Shown here piece after piece: positions 17,518 through 27,399 of a stretch of 64,000 bases of DNA. The stretch is from Thioalkalivibrio sp. ALJ12 (lineage in GTDB: Bacteria; Pseudomonadota; Gammaproteobacteria; Ectothiorhodospirales; Ectothiorhodospiraceae), in the NCBI RefSeq assembly GCF_000378305.1, contig NZ_KB899538.1:372001-436000 (forward strand), read 5' to 3'. The position numbers were made by a program, and so were the translations under genes. The first letter of the stretch is position 1. Each line of letters starts with the position of its first letter. The notes beneath the pieces were generated by a model. It searched no databases, was not told the DNA's origin, and saw nothing but the letters and a program-made list of their open reading frames with translations.

Positions 17518-18480
17518 TCAGTCGTGTTCGGAGAGTTGCGCGCGGGCGGTCTCGACATCGAGTGCGATCTGCGCGCACAGGGCGTCCAGCCCCTCGAAGC
17601 GCTGTTCGCCGCGGACCCGCGCGATCGGTTCGAAGCACACGGCCTCGCCGTAGAGGTCGGGGCTGCCCTCAAGCACATGCGCCTCCAGACGCTGCTCGGT
17701 GCCCGCCACCGTCGGACGCCAGCCAATATTGGCGACCGCCGGCAGGGCCTCGCCCGAGGCACGGCGCAGCAAGCCGGAGTAGACCCCGCGCAGCGCCAGA
17801 GGCCAGGGCCCCATGCGCAGGTTCGCGGTGGGGAAACCGATCGTGCGGCCGCGCTTGTCGCCATGTGCGACCCGCCCGTGCAACCGGTAGGGCCGCCCCA
17901 GCAGTTCGGCCATGTGCGCGAAGTCGCCGTCCAGCGCCGCCGCGCGTACCCGGGTGCTGCTGATCCGGCCCTCGGCATCCGCGACCGTCGGGGTGCCCTC
18001 GACACTGAAGCCGAGGCGCTCGCCCTCGCGGCGCAGCAGGGCCTGGTCCCCCTCGCGGCCGCGGCCGAAGCGAAAGTCGTCCCCAACGAGTACATGCTGC
18101 GCGCCGAGGCGCTGGTGCAGCACCTCCTCGATGAAGGCGGTCGCCGACAGGCCGGCCAGTTTCGCATCGAAGCGCAGGATCCAGACGGCCTCGAGCGCGG
18201 TATCCCCCAGCGTGATCAGGCGGTCGCGCAGGCGCTGCAGGCGCCCGGGCGGGTCCGGGGCCTCGGGCCGGCTGCCGAAGTACTCGCGCGGCAGCGGCTC
18301 GAAGGTCATCAGGACTGACGGCGCCTGGCGATCCTGCGCCGCCTCGAGCAGGCGCCCCAGAACAGCCTGATGGCCACGATGCAGACCATCAAAGTTGCCA
18401 ATGGTCACCACCGCGCCATGCACGGCCGCTGCCGTGGAAGCCCTGCTGTCGGACGGCCCCAGGCCGCGAATCAGCCGCAT
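17518..18480 (-). CDS. ribF: Bifunctional riboflavin kinase / FAD synthetase
   Basis: A protein of 320 residues making FMN and FAD. The N-terminal nucleotidyltransferase domain has [17 protein letters not shown] (HxGH-type motif) and [14 protein letters not shown]. The C-terminal kinase domain has [20 protein letters not shown], with the PTAN motif. The start at 18480 (MRLIRGL) is preferred over the upstream in-frame ATG because RibF proteins begin this close to the domain. It sits between murJ and ileS. Confidence 0.95.
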   Translation of the reverse strand: MRLIRGLGPSDSRASTAAAVHGAVVTIGNFDGLHRGHQAVLGRLLEAAQDRQAPSVLMTFEPLPREYFGSRPEAPDPPGRLQRLRDRLITLGDTALEAVWILRFDAKLAGLSATAFIEEVLHQRLGAQHVLVGDDFRFGRGREGDQALLRREGERLGFSVEGTPTVADAEGRISSTRVRAAALDGDFAHMAELLGRPYRLHGRVAHGDKRGRTIGFPTANLRMGPWPLALRGVYSGLLRRASGEALPAVANIGWRPTVAGTEQRLEAHVLEGSPDLYGEAVCFEPIARVRGEQRFEGLDALCAQIALDVETARAQLSEHD

Positions 18481-18534
18481 CGCCCCGATCCCGAGCAAAA
18501 CCGCAAGTATAACCCGCCAGGCAAAGTCCCGGCA

Positions 18535-20103
18535 TCATTCGCTCGCCTCCCGTAACAGGAAGTGTCGGGGCCGAAGCCCTGCGGCCAGCAGCGTCAGGAT
18601 CAGCGCGCCGGCCCCGGCGGTGATCAAGCCGGTCAGTGCGAACAGGCGCGTGCTCACCGTCCAGTCCGTCCACTGCCCGAATGATGGCGAGAGAACAGCC
18701 AGCACCAGGACCATCACCCCGAGCGCGACGGGCAGCCCCGCACGCAGACGCCTCAGCGCGGGCCCCGGCTGATAGATCCCCTCGCGGATCAACCCGCGAT
18801 AGAGCAGACCCGCATTAATGTAGGCGGAGGCCGAGGTAGCCAGCGCCAGTCCGGCGTGCGCGCCCGGGATACCGGACAGGTACCAGGGCAGCACAAATGC
18901 ACCGTTGAGGACGATGTTGGCGAGCATCGCGATGATCGCGATCTTCACCGGGGTCTTGGTGTCCTGGCGGGCGAAGAACCCCGGGGCGAGCACCTTGATC
19001 AGGATGAAGCCCGGCAGACCCAGCGCATACGCGGCCAGCGCCATCGCGGCCATGTAGGTGTCCCACTGGGTAAAGGCCTGATACTGGATCAAGGTGGCCA
19101 GGATCGGGACGGCGAGCACGATCAGGCCGACCATCGAGGGCAGGGCCACCAGCATCGCCAGGCGCAGCGCCCAGTCCAGCGTGCGCCCGAACGCGGCCGG
19201 ATCGGCCTGGTTGTACTGCCGCGCCAGGCGCGGAAGGATCACGGTACCGATCGCGATGCCGAACAGCGCGAGCGGCAGCTCCACGAAGCGGTCGCCGAAA
19301 TACAGCCAGGAGATCGACCCGGCCACCAGGAACGAGGCCACCAGGGTGTCCACCAGCAGGTTGATCTGCACGACCGAGGTCCCGAGGATGGCCGGCAGCA
19401 TCAACTTGACGATGCGCCGCACCCCCTCGTGTGCACGACGGAAACGCGGCCGCGGCAACAGCCCCGCGCGCAAAAGGAACGGGATCTGGAAGGCGAGCTG
19501 CAAGGCACCCGCGATGAACACGCCCCAGGCCAGCGCGACGATCGGCTCCGCGAACATCGGCGCCAGCCACAGTGCGGCGACAATCAGCGCCAGGTTCAGG
19601 AACACCGGGGTAAAGGCGGGGACCGCGAAGCGCCCGATGCTGTTCAGGATCCCCGCAGCCATCGCGGTCAGCGATATAAACAGCAGGTAGGGGAAGGTGA
19701 TGCGAAGCATCTGCCCGGCGAGATCCTGGCGCCCCTCTTCCTGCGTGGCGAGCCCCGGGGCGAACACCCAGATGAGCAGCGGCGCGGCCAGGATGCCGAT
19801 CAGCGTGACCACCGAAACCACAGCCATCAGCGTGCCGGCGGTGTGATCCAGCAAGTCGCGCAGGGCCTCGCGACCGCGCTTCTCGCGAAACTCCGCGAAC
19901 ACCGGTACAAAGGCCTGGTTGAACGCGCCTTCCGCGAACAGCCGGCGCAGGAAGTTGGGGATGCGGAAGGCGACGAAGAAGGCGTCGGTCGCGGCCCCGG
20001 CGCCGAAGGTAACCGCCAGCACCATGTCGCGCAGATAGCCCATGATCCGCGAGATCATGGTCATGCCACTGACAACGGCGGTGGAGCGGAACAGGCGGTT
20101 CAT
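18535..20103 (-). CDS. murJ: Lipid II flippase MurJ
   Basis: A polytopic inner-membrane protein of 522 residues that flips lipid II for peptidoglycan synthesis (MVF family of the MOP superfamily). About 14 hydrophobic helices are present. Family motifs include the start MNRLFRSTAVVSGMTMISRI, FGAGAATDAFFVAFRIPNFL, RRLFAEGAFNQAFVPVF and DRFVELPLALFGIAIGTVIL. The start at 20103 matches the family; the frame upstream is not protein-like. In many relatives rpsT lies just upstream of murJ; here a cold-shock gene takes that place. Confidence 0.96.
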   Translation of the reverse strand: MNRLFRSTAVVSGMTMISRIMGYLRDMVLAVTFGAGAATDAFFVAFRIPNFLRRLFAEGAFNQAFVPVFAEFREKRGREALRDLLDHTAGTLMAVVSVVTLIGILAAPLLIWVFAPGLATQEEGRQDLAGQMLRITFPYLLFISLTAMAAGILNSIGRFAVPAFTPVFLNLALIVAALWLAPMFAEPIVALAWGVFIAGALQLAFQIPFLLRAGLLPRPRFRRAHEGVRRIVKLMLPAILGTSVVQINLLVDTLVASFLVAGSISWLYFGDRFVELPLALFGIAIGTVILPRLARQYNQADPAAFGRTLDWALRLAMLVALPSMVGLIVLAVPILATLIQYQAFTQWDTYMAAMALAAYALGLPGFILIKVLAPGFFARQDTKTPVKIAIIAMLANIVLNGAFVLPWYLSGIPGAHAGLALATSASAYINAGLLYRGLIREGIYQPGPALRRLRAGLPVALGVMVLVLAVLSPSFGQWTDWTVSTRLFALTGLITAGAGALILTLLAAGLRPRHFLLREASE

Positions 20104-20245
20104 CGCGGGCAGCGCGGGTCCATGCACAAAGGCCGGCAGTGTACTGCACATCGAATACGCCCGGCCGTGCGCAGCGTTCAAAAGGGCGTGCGCCGGCCCT
20201 GTTTGGGAGTTATTCGACGCCTCGCAATAACGGAAACGCAGACAC

Positions 20246-20270
20246 AAAAAAGGCCGCCCGGAGGCGACCT
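20246..20270 (-). terminator. Rho-independent terminator of the cold-shock gene
   Basis: On the minus strand an AGGTCGCC-tccg-GGCGGCCT hairpin with one T/G mismatch is followed by six T residues. A second hairpin, GACGACCC ... GGGTCGTC at 20277-20297, lies between it and the cold-shock stop codon and may add to 3' stability. Confidence 0.8.
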
Positions 20271-20315
20271 TTCCTGGACGACCCGCGAGGGGTCGTCAGC
20301 CTTGGGAAGTGCGCC

Positions 20316-20519
20316 TTACAGGGCGGTCACTTCACCGGCGGCCAGGCCCTTGGCGGTTTCCTGGATTTCGAAGGAGACCTTCTGGCCTTCGGCCAGGGTC
20401 TTGAAACCCGAACCGCTGATCGCGGAGAAGTGCACAAACACGTCCTTGCCGCCATCATCGGGGGTGATGAAACCGAAACCCTTGCTCTCGTTGAACCACT
20501 TAACAACACCAGTATTCAC
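20316..20519 (-). CDS. Cold-shock protein (CspA family)
   Basis: A single cold-shock domain of 67 residues that binds single-stranded nucleic acid as an RNA chaperone. RNP1 is KGFGFI and RNP2 is VFVHF. The start is taken as the GTG at 20519 ([11 protein letters not shown]), which has AAGAGG nine bases upstream and gives the usual length. Good -10/-35 boxes about 130 bases upstream imply a leader of roughly 120 nt, typical of thermally regulated csp mRNAs. Confidence 0.93.
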   Translation of the reverse strand: MNTGVVKWFNESKGFGFITPDDGGKDVFVHFSAISGSGFKTLAEGQKVSFEIQETAKGLAAGEVTAL

Positions 20520-20646
20520 AACTTGTAACCTCTTAAATGTAACTAACAAATGTGGTCGCGGGATGCTGCCAACAGATCAACGGGAGCACTGGTTCAGAAA
20601 CTAGAAACTTCCTAGTGTTGCCGTTCATCCGCAGACCACGATCACG

Positions 20647-20676
20647 ACTATACGCCTGCATTCCGGCAAAAGCCAA
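20647..20676 (-). promoter_or_regulatory. Candidate sigma-70 promoter of the cold-shock gene
   Basis: On the minus strand TTGGCT (20676-20671) and TATAGT (20652-20647) are separated by 18 bases. Transcription would start near 20640, giving a leader of about 120 nt before the GTG start at 20519. The -10 matches five of six consensus positions; the -35 is weak. Confidence 0.5.
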
Positions 20677-20776
20677 CCACCCTCCGAGAAATTTACGTGA
20701 CATTCAGGAGGTTCGGCTGGAATACCTCCTGCCAGGGAGACGCTGACTGAACCGCGCGCACGGCGTTGCGGCTACC

Positions 20777-21502
20777 TCAGTCCAGCTGCCGGATGTCCAC
20801 AAAACTCCCGCGCGTCGTCTGGCGCAGGCGCGGCAGCACCGCCAGCACGGCCTCGGCGGCCTTCTCCGGCGTTGGCATGGTCTCGGTGCCACGCGCTGCC
20901 TTCAACCGCTGGAGCACCGGGAAGGCTTCGCGGTCGGCCTCATCGCATAGATAGTCCTGCATCGCGGTGTCGATCAGCCCGGGGGCCAGAGCGTTGATCG
21001 CGGTGTCCTCGGGAAACTCGTGGACGTACAACTGCATCATCATGTTCAGCGCGGCCTTGGACAGCGAGTAGCCGCTCCAGCCCGCGTGGCCCGACACCGA
21101 GGCCCCGGACGAGATTGCCACGATCTGCCCCACGCGCACGTTGCGACGCAGCAGGGCGTCCAGAATGATCTTGTTGGCGAACGTGTTCACATCCATCAGC
21201 AGGCGCAGCTCGTCCATCGAGGCGTCCTGCATGCGCTGCATATGGCCAAGCAGCCCGGCGTTCAGGATCACCAGATCCAGCTCGTCGACCCCTTCGAGCA
21301 GACGCTCCATCGCAGCGGCGGCGGCATCGAAATCGGACAGATCCGCTCGCTCGTCAGCCGCCACACCCGATTCCGGACATCCCCTGCGGCTCATCCCGCG
21401 CACGCTCGCGCCGCGCTGCATCAGGACACGCGTCAGGCCAAGACCAAAACCACTGGAATTACCGGTGATCAGGGCGGATCGAATGGGGTTGGTCTCGTTC
21501 AT
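20777..21502 (-). CDS. Short-chain dehydrogenase/reductase
   Basis: A classical SDR of 241 residues. The Rossmann nucleotide-binding motif is ALITGNSSGFGLGL near the N-terminus, the NAG motif is in ILNAGLLG, and the catalytic Ser-Tyr-Lys is in AISSGASVSG and GYSLSK. The C-terminal end APGLIDTAMQDYL is typical of the family. The substrate cannot be told. It lies alone downstream of the RsbU-like gene on the same strand, about 70 bases away, and may be transcribed with it. Confidence 0.88.
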   Translation of the reverse strand: MNETNPIRSALITGNSSGFGLGLTRVLMQRGASVRGMSRRGCPESGVAADERADLSDFDAAAAAMERLLEGVDELDLVILNAGLLGHMQRMQDASMDELRLLMDVNTFANKIILDALLRRNVRVGQIVAISSGASVSGHAGWSGYSLSKAALNMMMQLYVHEFPEDTAINALAPGLIDTAMQDYLCDEADREAFPVLQRLKAARGTETMPTPEKAAEAVLAVLPRLRQTTRGSFVDIRQLD

Positions 21503-21574
21503 GCTCCCGTCTCCTCGAATACGCTGCAGGGCCGTCCCGTGTGGATGCCGACGGGACCGAAAACGGCCCGAAGA

Positions 21575-23302
21575 TTACCAGCAGTATTCGGCCTCGACGA
21601 GGTTGCCGCGGCCAACGTGCCGCACGCGGGTGCAGAGCCGGTGCACGAGATTCAGGCCGCGGCCCCACAGCCGCTCGGCCCCCGCGCCCTCGATCGCGGC
21701 GCGAACGGCCTCGTGGTCGAAGCCCGCACCGCTGTCGCGGACGCGGATACGCATGCAGTGGGCATCGCCCTGCCGACGATAATGCAGCGAAATCCCGATC
21801 CGGCCACGCGGGCAGGCCAGGCCCTCGCTGCGGGCACGGTAATAGGCCTCGAAGCCCTCCACGGTGGTCTTCATCGAGGAATCCAGGCCCAGCACACCAT
21901 GCTCGAACGCGTTGTTGCACAACTCCGCGATCACCGTATGCAGGGCTTCGGCGTGTTCGCCCAGATCCGGGAACCAGTGCCGCAACTGGTTCCGGGCCTC
22001 CTGGGTCAGGTCGGCCCGAGCGAGCTGTGGACCGCCGAGCTCGAGCGACCAGCGCAGGTTTCCGGTGTTCTCGGCACCCGTTGTGACCGGGCTGTCGAGC
22101 AGAACCTCCGAGGTACAAGGGATGCAGACGAGGGTCATGTCGTCATCCGGCGTGGTGCCCTCGGCATGCCGCTGCACGACACCCCAGACGGTGTCGTATA
22201 TCGAATCGGCGCGCTGGCCGCAGCAGGCCCGGTCGAGGGCCTCGTCACCCAGCGCCTCGCCCGCGGCATTCACCGCCTCGATCACCCCGTCGCTGCTGGC
22301 GATGATGGTGTCGTCCGGCCCGACAGCATGTTCCTCCGGCAGCAGCCCGCGCTCCAGACGCGGCAGGATCCCGAGCGGCATGGCCTGAGAGGCCACGTGG
22401 CGCACCTCCCGAGCGGAACAAATACGCACATCCGGCATGCCTCCATTCCAGATGCGCGCCTGGCGTCCATCCGGGCTGAAGCCGATCAGCACCGCCCCCA
22501 TGAACATGGTCGGCGGCAGAAAGGTATGCAGGGTGTGGTTCAGCTGATGGATCAGCTCGGCGTCTGCGGCGCCCTCCCGGGTCAGGGTGTGAAAGGTCTC
22601 GCTGACCGGATAGGCGCCGATCGCGGCCGACAGCCCGTGGCCGGTGAAATCCCCGAGCAGGACGCGCAGACTGCCCTCCGGGGTGTAGTCCGACAGCACG
22701 ACGTCACCGCTGAAGGTGGCCGCGGACAGGTGGCCAACCCCCAGGCGCTCGTGCCCGCGATTGCGGCGTGTAATGGCCCGCGAGAACAGGCTTTCGGCGG
22801 TCTCCTCTTCCCAGGCCTGACGCGCCGAAGCGCGTAGCAGCTGGTCGTTGCGGCTTCGCAGGTCGGCCTGCAGATCGCGCAGGCGCTCCATGGCGTGGAT
22901 CTTGGCCTTGAGTACGGAAAGATTGAGTGGCTTGGCAAGAAAGTCGTCGCCCCCGGCGGCGATGGCCCGCAGCAGCGTGTGCTCGTCGTCCAGGGCCGTC
23001 AGGAAGATGACCGGGACAAACCGCCCGTCGCAGTCGGCCTTGATGCGGCGAGTCGCCTCCAGGCCATCCATCTCCGGCATCATCACGTCCATCAAGATCA
23101 GATCCGGTGGATCGTCCCGACAGATCGCGATGGCCTCGAGGCCATTCTCCGCCTCTACGGTGGTATAGCCGCAGCCTTCCAGCATCATGTGCAGCAGACG
23201 GCGATTGTGCTTGTCATCATCGACAACCAGCACGCGGCCCTCGCCGCTGAGGGGATCTTCAGCCGCCTCCTGCCGCGAGAATGCGTCGGAGGCGTACGTC
23301 AC
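21575..23302 (-). CDS. Response regulator with PP2C-type phosphatase and anti-sigma-like ATPase domains
   Basis: A protein of 575 residues with three modules. A receiver domain (about 22-140) has VLVVDDDKHN, the phosphoacceptor in LILMDVMMPEMDG and a lysine in FLAKPL. A SpoIIE/RsbU-like PP2C domain (about 185-410) shows FSGDVVLSDY, LLGDFTGHGLSAA and IIASSDGVIEA, the metal-ligand Asp motifs. A C-terminal HATPase_c domain (about 435-575) shows VIAELCNNAFEHG (N box) and RDSGAGFD (G1 box), like RsbW-type kinases. So one protein holds both the phosphatase and the kinase of a partner switch, under control of phosphorylation. Its start overlaps the STAS gene stop by four bases, and that STAS protein is the obvious substrate. 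Confidence 0.9.
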   Translation of the reverse strand: MTYASDAFSRQEAAEDPLSGEGRVLVVDDDKHNRRLLHMMLEGCGYTTVEAENGLEAIAICRDDPPDLILMDVMMPEMDGLEATRRIKADCDGRFVPVIFLTALDDEHTLLRAIAAGGDDFLAKPLNLSVLKAKIHAMERLRDLQADLRSRNDQLLRASARQAWEEETAESLFSRAITRRNRGHERLGVGHLSAATFSGDVVLSDYTPEGSLRVLLGDFTGHGLSAAIGAYPVSETFHTLTREGAADAELIHQLNHTLHTFLPPTMFMGAVLIGFSPDGRQARIWNGGMPDVRICSAREVRHVASQAMPLGILPRLERGLLPEEHAVGPDDTIIASSDGVIEAVNAAGEALGDEALDRACCGQRADSIYDTVWGVVQRHAEGTTPDDDMTLVCIPCTSEVLLDSPVTTGAENTGNLRWSLELGGPQLARADLTQEARNQLRHWFPDLGEHAEALHTVIAELCNNAFEHGVLGLDSSMKTTVEGFEAYYRARSEGLACPRGRIGISLHYRRQGDAHCMRIRVRDSGAGFDHEAVRAAIEGAGAERLWGRGLNLVHRLCTRVRHVGRGNLVEAEYCW

Positions 23303-23604
23303 TGGATGGTGAACAGGCGGCCGAAGTTTGCGATATCCAGCACCTTGCGCACGCCCTCGGACGGGCCGGCAATCGTTACTTCGGCAAACTCGCCCCCGGC
23401 GTGTTCGCGCAGCAGGAGCAGCATTCCAAGGGCGGAGCTGTCCATATATTCCGTCTGCGAAAGGTCGACTACGTAGCGAATACCCGTGCCGGGCGTATTG
23501 CGATAGGCCGCGCGGAATTCCTGATGGGACTCGAAATCGAAACGGCCGCGGACGCGAATGCGAACTTCCTTGCCGTCGGCGCTGGAGTGGGATTCGATAC
23601 TCAT
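23299..23604 (-). CDS. STAS-domain anti-sigma-factor-antagonist-like protein
   Basis: A STAS protein of 101 residues (start MSIESHSS at 23604). The conserved phosphorylatable segment is YMDSSALGMLLLLREHAGG, equivalent to the DSxGxG/A loop of SpoIIAA and RsbV. The gene overlaps the downstream RR-PP2C-HATPase gene by four bases (ATGA). In partner-switch logic this protein would be phosphorylated by the HATPase domain and dephosphorylated by the PP2C domain. The final target is unknown. Confidence 0.9.
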   Translation of the reverse strand: MSIESHSSADGKEVRIRVRGRFDFESHQEFRAAYRNTPGTGIRYVVDLSQTEYMDSSALGMLLLLREHAGGEFAEVTIAGPSEGVRKVLDIANFGRLFTIQ

Positions 23605-23647
23605 GCGTTCCTCGCTGTTTGTTGTCGGGGAATGGGTCTTCGACGGT

Positions 23648-24847
23648 TCAGAACAGTTCCACCTCGCCGGCACTCAGCCCCTCCTGGCTGACCGCGCGGT
23701 GATGCGTATTCTGCCGCTCCTCGCGCCACGCCCGCACCCGCCCGGCCATCGCATGGGCATCGTCGGTAGCATGCGCCTCCTGCAGGATGCCCTGCAGCTC
23801 GTGCAGGTGAGCGAGGGCATCCTCGGCCGTGCCGAGGGACTGCCGGGCGATATCCTCGAACTGCAGTGAGCGCACGGCGGTGGCCACCGCCTGGTGCATG
23901 CGCTCGCTGAGTTCCGCCTCTTCCTGCATGCGCATGTCCAGTTCGTCGGTGGCGCGCTGCACGTAGCCGAACAGCTCCTGGATGCGCTCCTTCTCCTCCA
24001 GGCTCTGGTTCATGTCGCGCGAGGCCATGTCGTGCACGGTGCCCGTGACCTTGGCGATCGCCTCACGGGCGGCATCGATCTGGCCGCGAATGTCCTCGTG
24101 GAAGGTCGCCGAACGCTGCGACAGGGCGCGCACCTCGTCGGCGACGACGGAAAACCCGCGCCCGGCCTCGCCGGCCCGCGCCGCCTCGATGCTGGCATTC
24201 AGCGCGAGCAGATTGGTCTGGCCGGCGATCGCCCCGGCCGAGTCGAGCAGCTTGAACACCCCGTCCATGTGCTGGCCCATGTCTTCCATGTGGTGCGCAC
24301 TCTCGACACTCTGGCGCGAGATCTCCACCAGGGTGTCAATGAACATCTGCAGGGTCTCGTCGGAGCGCCGCGTAAGCTCCGCGATGATCTGGGTCTGGCT
24401 CATGCCTTCGTCGCCACCTTCCGCCTGCAGGTTGCTGTTCATCAGCTGCATCTGGCGCTCGGTGATCTGGTGCATGCTGGCAAAACTGTCGTTGAGGTCC
24501 CCGACCGCATCCGCGATCAGTCCCTTTTGTCGCGTCAGTTCTTCTTCCAGCTGCCCGAGCTCGAACTGCATGGCCTGATCGAGCTCCTCCGAGAATTCGG
24601 CGCCCCCGGTCACGCGGGGAGCATGGGAGTCAGTCCCCGATGGTTCACCGGAAGTCGCGGCCTCGCGCAGGCCAAAGCCAACGACGAGGAGCCCAGCCAG
24701 CACCAGGGGCAGCACCATCAGCGCGGCCTGGCCAGGATGTCCGCTGGCCGCGATCGCGAGGGCCAGAAGGAACAATACGCCGACCAGGGCCAACGCCAGC
24801 CCCCGCAGCGTGCCACTACGCACAATCCAGTCCTTGAGAGTTTGCAT
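23648..24847 (-). CDS. Short methyl-accepting chemotaxis protein without periplasmic domain
   Basis: A receptor of 399 residues. Two adjacent hydrophobic helices (about 13-34 and 39-60) are separated by only a few residues, so there is no periplasmic sensor. A coiled-coil cytoplasmic signalling domain follows, with the hairpin tip [32 protein letters not shown] at about 215-246 (written here in two known family blocks: [16 protein letters not shown] and [15 protein letters not shown]). The C-terminus ends in GEVELF, the same last four residues as CheD of this cluster. There is no CheR pentapeptide. It sits between cheB and the STAS/RR-PP2C pair and may couple the array to that branch. Confidence 0.88.
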   Translation of the reverse strand: MQTLKDWIVRSGTLRGLALALVGVLFLLALAIAASGHPGQAALMVLPLVLAGLLVVGFGLREAATSGEPSGTDSHAPRVTGGAEFSEELDQAMQFELGQLEEELTRQKGLIADAVGDLNDSFASMHQITERQMQLMNSNLQAEGGDEGMSQTQIIAELTRRSDETLQMFIDTLVEISRQSVESAHHMEDMGQHMDGVFKLLDSAGAIAGQTNLLALNASIEAARAGEAGRGFSVVADEVRALSQRSATFHEDIRGQIDAAREAIAKVTGTVHDMASRDMNQSLEEKERIQELFGYVQRATDELDMRMQEEAELSERMHQAVATAVRSLQFEDIARQSLGTAEDALAHLHELQGILQEAHATDDAHAMAGRVRAWREERQNTHHRAVSQEGLSAGEVELF

Positions 24848-24860
24848 GACGACCTCCTGT

Positions 24861-25934
24861 TCAGATGCCCGTTCGGGCGGATTCGCGGTGGTCGCGGATC
24901 AGGGCGGCGGCGATACGGTTCAGTGGCAATACCTGCACGGCTGCATCCCGCTTCACGGCCTCCCCGGGCATGCCCCAGACGAGGCTGGTGGCCTCGTCCT
25001 GGGCAACGGTGTGGGCGCCCGCCTCGCGCAGGGCCAGCAGACCCTCGGCGCCATCATCCCCCATTCCGGTCAGCAGGGCGGCGACCACGTTGGCCCCCGC
25101 CTGTTCGGCGGCCGAGCGGAACAGCACATCCACACTCGGCCGGTGCCGGTTGACCGGCGCCGAGGTGTCGAGGCGGCAGACATAGCGGGCACCGTCGCGA
25201 GCAAGGCGCAGATGGTAGTCGGTGCCCGGGGCGACATAGGCGTGACCGGACATCACGACATCGCCATCGGCGGCCTCCTTCACGCTGAGCGCGGTGTTGC
25301 GGTCCATGCGCTCGGCGAAGGCCTTGCTGAAGCCCGCCGGGATATGCTGGGTAATCAGGATGCCGGGGGCGTCCGGCGGCAGCGCGGTCAGGACCTCGCG
25401 CAGGGCCTCGGTGCCCCCGGTAGAGGCCCCCAGCACGATGACCCGATCCGTGGTCTTCAGGCGACCGCCCACGGCGGCCAGCCGCTGCGGGGCTGGCGTG
25501 GCGGCACTGCGGGCCTGCAGGCGCATCCGCGCGGCCGCGCGCACCTTCTCGGCCAGCACGTCGCTGTAGGCCTGCAGCTCGTGCGACACATCGACCTTCG
25601 GCTTGGTGACAAAGTCCACCGCGCCAATCTCCAGCGCCTCCAGGGTCACCTCGGCCCCGGCCTCGGTCAGCGAGGAGACCATCACCACCGGCATCGGGCG
25701 CAAGCGCATCAGGTTGCGCAGGAAGGTGATGCCATCCATCTTCGGCATCTCCACGTCCAGGGTCAGCACGTCCGGTTCCAGCTGCTTGATCTTCTCGCGG
25801 GCATCATAGGGGTCAGTCGCGGCACCCACGACCTCGATCCCGTCCTGCGCGCCGAGGATCTCGGTCAGCAGCTTGCGGATCAGGGCCGAGTCATCGACGA
25901 CCAGGACGCGAACGGGCTTGGCGGTGGCGGGCAT
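24861..25934 (-). CDS. cheB: Protein-glutamate methylesterase/glutaminase CheB
   Basis: A protein of 357 residues that demethylates and deamidates receptors. The N-terminal receiver (about 8-130) has [13 protein letters not shown] and the phospho-Asp in [13 protein letters not shown]. The C-terminal esterase domain shows the catalytic Ser in [12 protein letters not shown], His in [13 protein letters not shown] and Asp in [12 protein letters not shown]. It abuts cheD (25935) with no gap, and cheR lies beyond, forming an adaptation-enzyme block. Confidence 0.96.
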   Translation of the reverse strand: MPATAKPVRVLVVDDSALIRKLLTEILGAQDGIEVVGAATDPYDAREKIKQLEPDVLTLDVEMPKMDGITFLRNLMRLRPMPVVMVSSLTEAGAEVTLEALEIGAVDFVTKPKVDVSHELQAYSDVLAEKVRAAARMRLQARSAATPAPQRLAAVGGRLKTTDRVIVLGASTGGTEALREVLTALPPDAPGILITQHIPAGFSKAFAERMDRNTALSVKEAADGDVVMSGHAYVAPGTDYHLRLARDGARYVCRLDTSAPVNRHRPSVDVLFRSAAEQAGANVVAALLTGMGDDGAEGLLALREAGAHTVAQDEATSLVWGMPGEAVKRDAAVQVLPLNRIAAALIRDHRESARTGI

Positions 25935-26558
25935 CTAGAACAGCTCCACGTCGCCCCGCAGGGGATCGTCCTGCAGCCGGCGGCGGTAGTCCTGCTCGCG
26001 CTCGAGCAGGGTGTTGTTGTGCAGGGACACGAGCTTCTTGATGCGCACGCGCCCGGTGGCGGGGAAGAACACGACCTTGCGCGGCCAGTGTCCGCCGACG
26101 TCCTCGGCGACCAGGTCCAGGTTCTCCTCGCGCAGGAAGCGGCGCAGGAAGGTGATGTTGCCGGCGCCGACATCGGTCATCCCGGCCATTACGCGGCCGC
26201 CGCCGAACATCTTTACGCGCAGGTCGGTTCGCTCCGCGCCCAGCTTCAGCAGTTCGTTGATCAGGAACTCCATCGCATGGGTGCCGTAGCGCGTGGCATT
26301 GGAGACCGCCGGTCCCCAACCGCTGTCACGGGCGCCGTCCGGCAGCATGAAGTGGTTCATGCCGCCAACGCCGGCCGTGGGCGACCACACGCAGGCGGAC
26401 ACGCAGGAGCCCAGCACCGTGGTGATCAGTTCGGTCGGCGAGACCGATACGTAGCACTCCCCCGGCAGCAGCTTCGCGGCCGGGCAGGCGTGCACCCGGT
26501 CCCAGTAGCGGTTGATGTGCGCGAAGGCCCCATCGTGCAGCTGCGGCAGGGCGGACAT
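25935..26558 (-). CDS. cheD: Chemoreceptor glutamine deamidase CheD
   Basis: A protein of 207 residues. The catalytic Cys and His are in TVLGSCVSACVWS and GGMNHFMLPDG; the conserved KMFGGGRVM and TGRVRIKKL segments follow. CheD deamidates specific receptor glutamines and can bind CheC or CheY-P; no cheC is seen here. The start at 26558 (MSALPQL) overlaps the cheR stop by one base. The C-terminus RGDVELF resembles the GEVELF tail of the short receptor two genes downstream. Confidence 0.93.
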   Translation of the reverse strand: MSALPQLHDGAFAHINRYWDRVHACPAAKLLPGECYVSVSPTELITTVLGSCVSACVWSPTAGVGGMNHFMLPDGARDSGWGPAVSNATRYGTHAMEFLINELLKLGAERTDLRVKMFGGGRVMAGMTDVGAGNITFLRRFLREENLDLVAEDVGGHWPRKVVFFPATGRVRIKKLVSLHNNTLLEREQDYRRRLQDDPLRGDVELF

Positions 26559-27379
26559 CAGGCCGCTCTCCGGTACAGCGTCTGCTCCAGCAGCCGGAAG
26601 TCCTCGGTCACGCGGAACAGCGACTCGGAATGCCCGATGAACAGGTAGCCCTCCGGGCGCAGCAGGCGCGCAAAGCGTTCCACCAGCTGCTTCTGCGTCG
26701 GCTTGTCGAAATAGATCAGCGTGTTGCGGCAGAAGATCACGTCCAGCGGGCCCTTCATGGGCCACGGGTCGAACAGGTTCAGCTGGCGGAAGTTCAGCAT
26801 GGCGCGCAGCTCGTCGCGGATCTTGACCCGGCCCTCGTTGGCGCCGGTCCCGCGCAGCAGCCAGCGCTTCTGGCGCGCCTGCGGGATGCCGGTGACGCGC
26901 TTGGCGTCATACACCCCGGCATCGGCATGGGCGACCACGCGCGAGTCGATATCGGTGGCGAGGATGCGCACATCCTCCGGCGACGGCAGGGCCTCGGCCA
27001 GCGTCATCGCGATGGAGTAGGGCTCCTCGCCGGTGGAGCATCCGGCCGACCAGACCTTAAGCGGGCCGGTCGGGTTAGCCCGCCGGAGCTCCTCCAGCAC
27101 CGGACCGCCCAGCATCTCGAAGTGGTGCGGTTCGCGGAAGAACGCGGTCAGGTTGGTCGTCAGCGCATTGATGAACTCCTCCAGCTCGCCCTCGTCGCCG
27201 CCCTCGACCCGGTCCAGGTAGGTGTCGAAGGCATCCAGGCCGAGCACGCGCAGCCGCCGCGAGAGCCGGCTGAAGACCAGCTCCTTCTTGCTCTCGTTGA
27301 GCATGATCCCGGTGCGTTCCTGCGTCAGGCGCGCCACGCGCCGGAAGTCGCGTTCGCTCAGGCGATCGGAGGCGGCCAT
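26558..27379 (-). CDS. cheR: Chemotaxis protein methyltransferase CheR
   Basis: A protein of 273 residues that methylates receptor glutamates with SAM. An N-terminal helical domain (DRLSERDFRRVARLTQERTG) precedes the SAM domain: VWSAGCSTGEEPYSIAMTL, ILATDIDSRVVAHA, and the catalytic-side segment DVIFCRNTLIYFDKPTQ. No TPR extension is present. The receptor encoded directly upstream ends in a WEEF pentapeptide of the kind CheR binds, which fits the gene order. Confidence 0.96.
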   Translation of the reverse strand: MAASDRLSERDFRRVARLTQERTGIMLNESKKELVFSRLSRRLRVLGLDAFDTYLDRVEGGDEGELEEFINALTTNLTAFFREPHHFEMLGGPVLEELRRANPTGPLKVWSAGCSTGEEPYSIAMTLAEALPSPEDVRILATDIDSRVVAHADAGVYDAKRVTGIPQARQKRWLLRGTGANEGRVKIRDELRAMLNFRQLNLFDPWPMKGPLDVIFCRNTLIYFDKPTQKQLVERFARLLRPEGYLFIGHSESLFRVTEDFRLLEQTLYRRAA

Positions 27380-27399
27380 CTAGCATCGAGCCCCCATCC

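Noticed and set aside
14705-17653. 982-residue open frame antisense to ileS
   Set aside because: It is a product of GC-rich codon bias opposite a certain gene; His/Gln/Arg-rich and without motifs.
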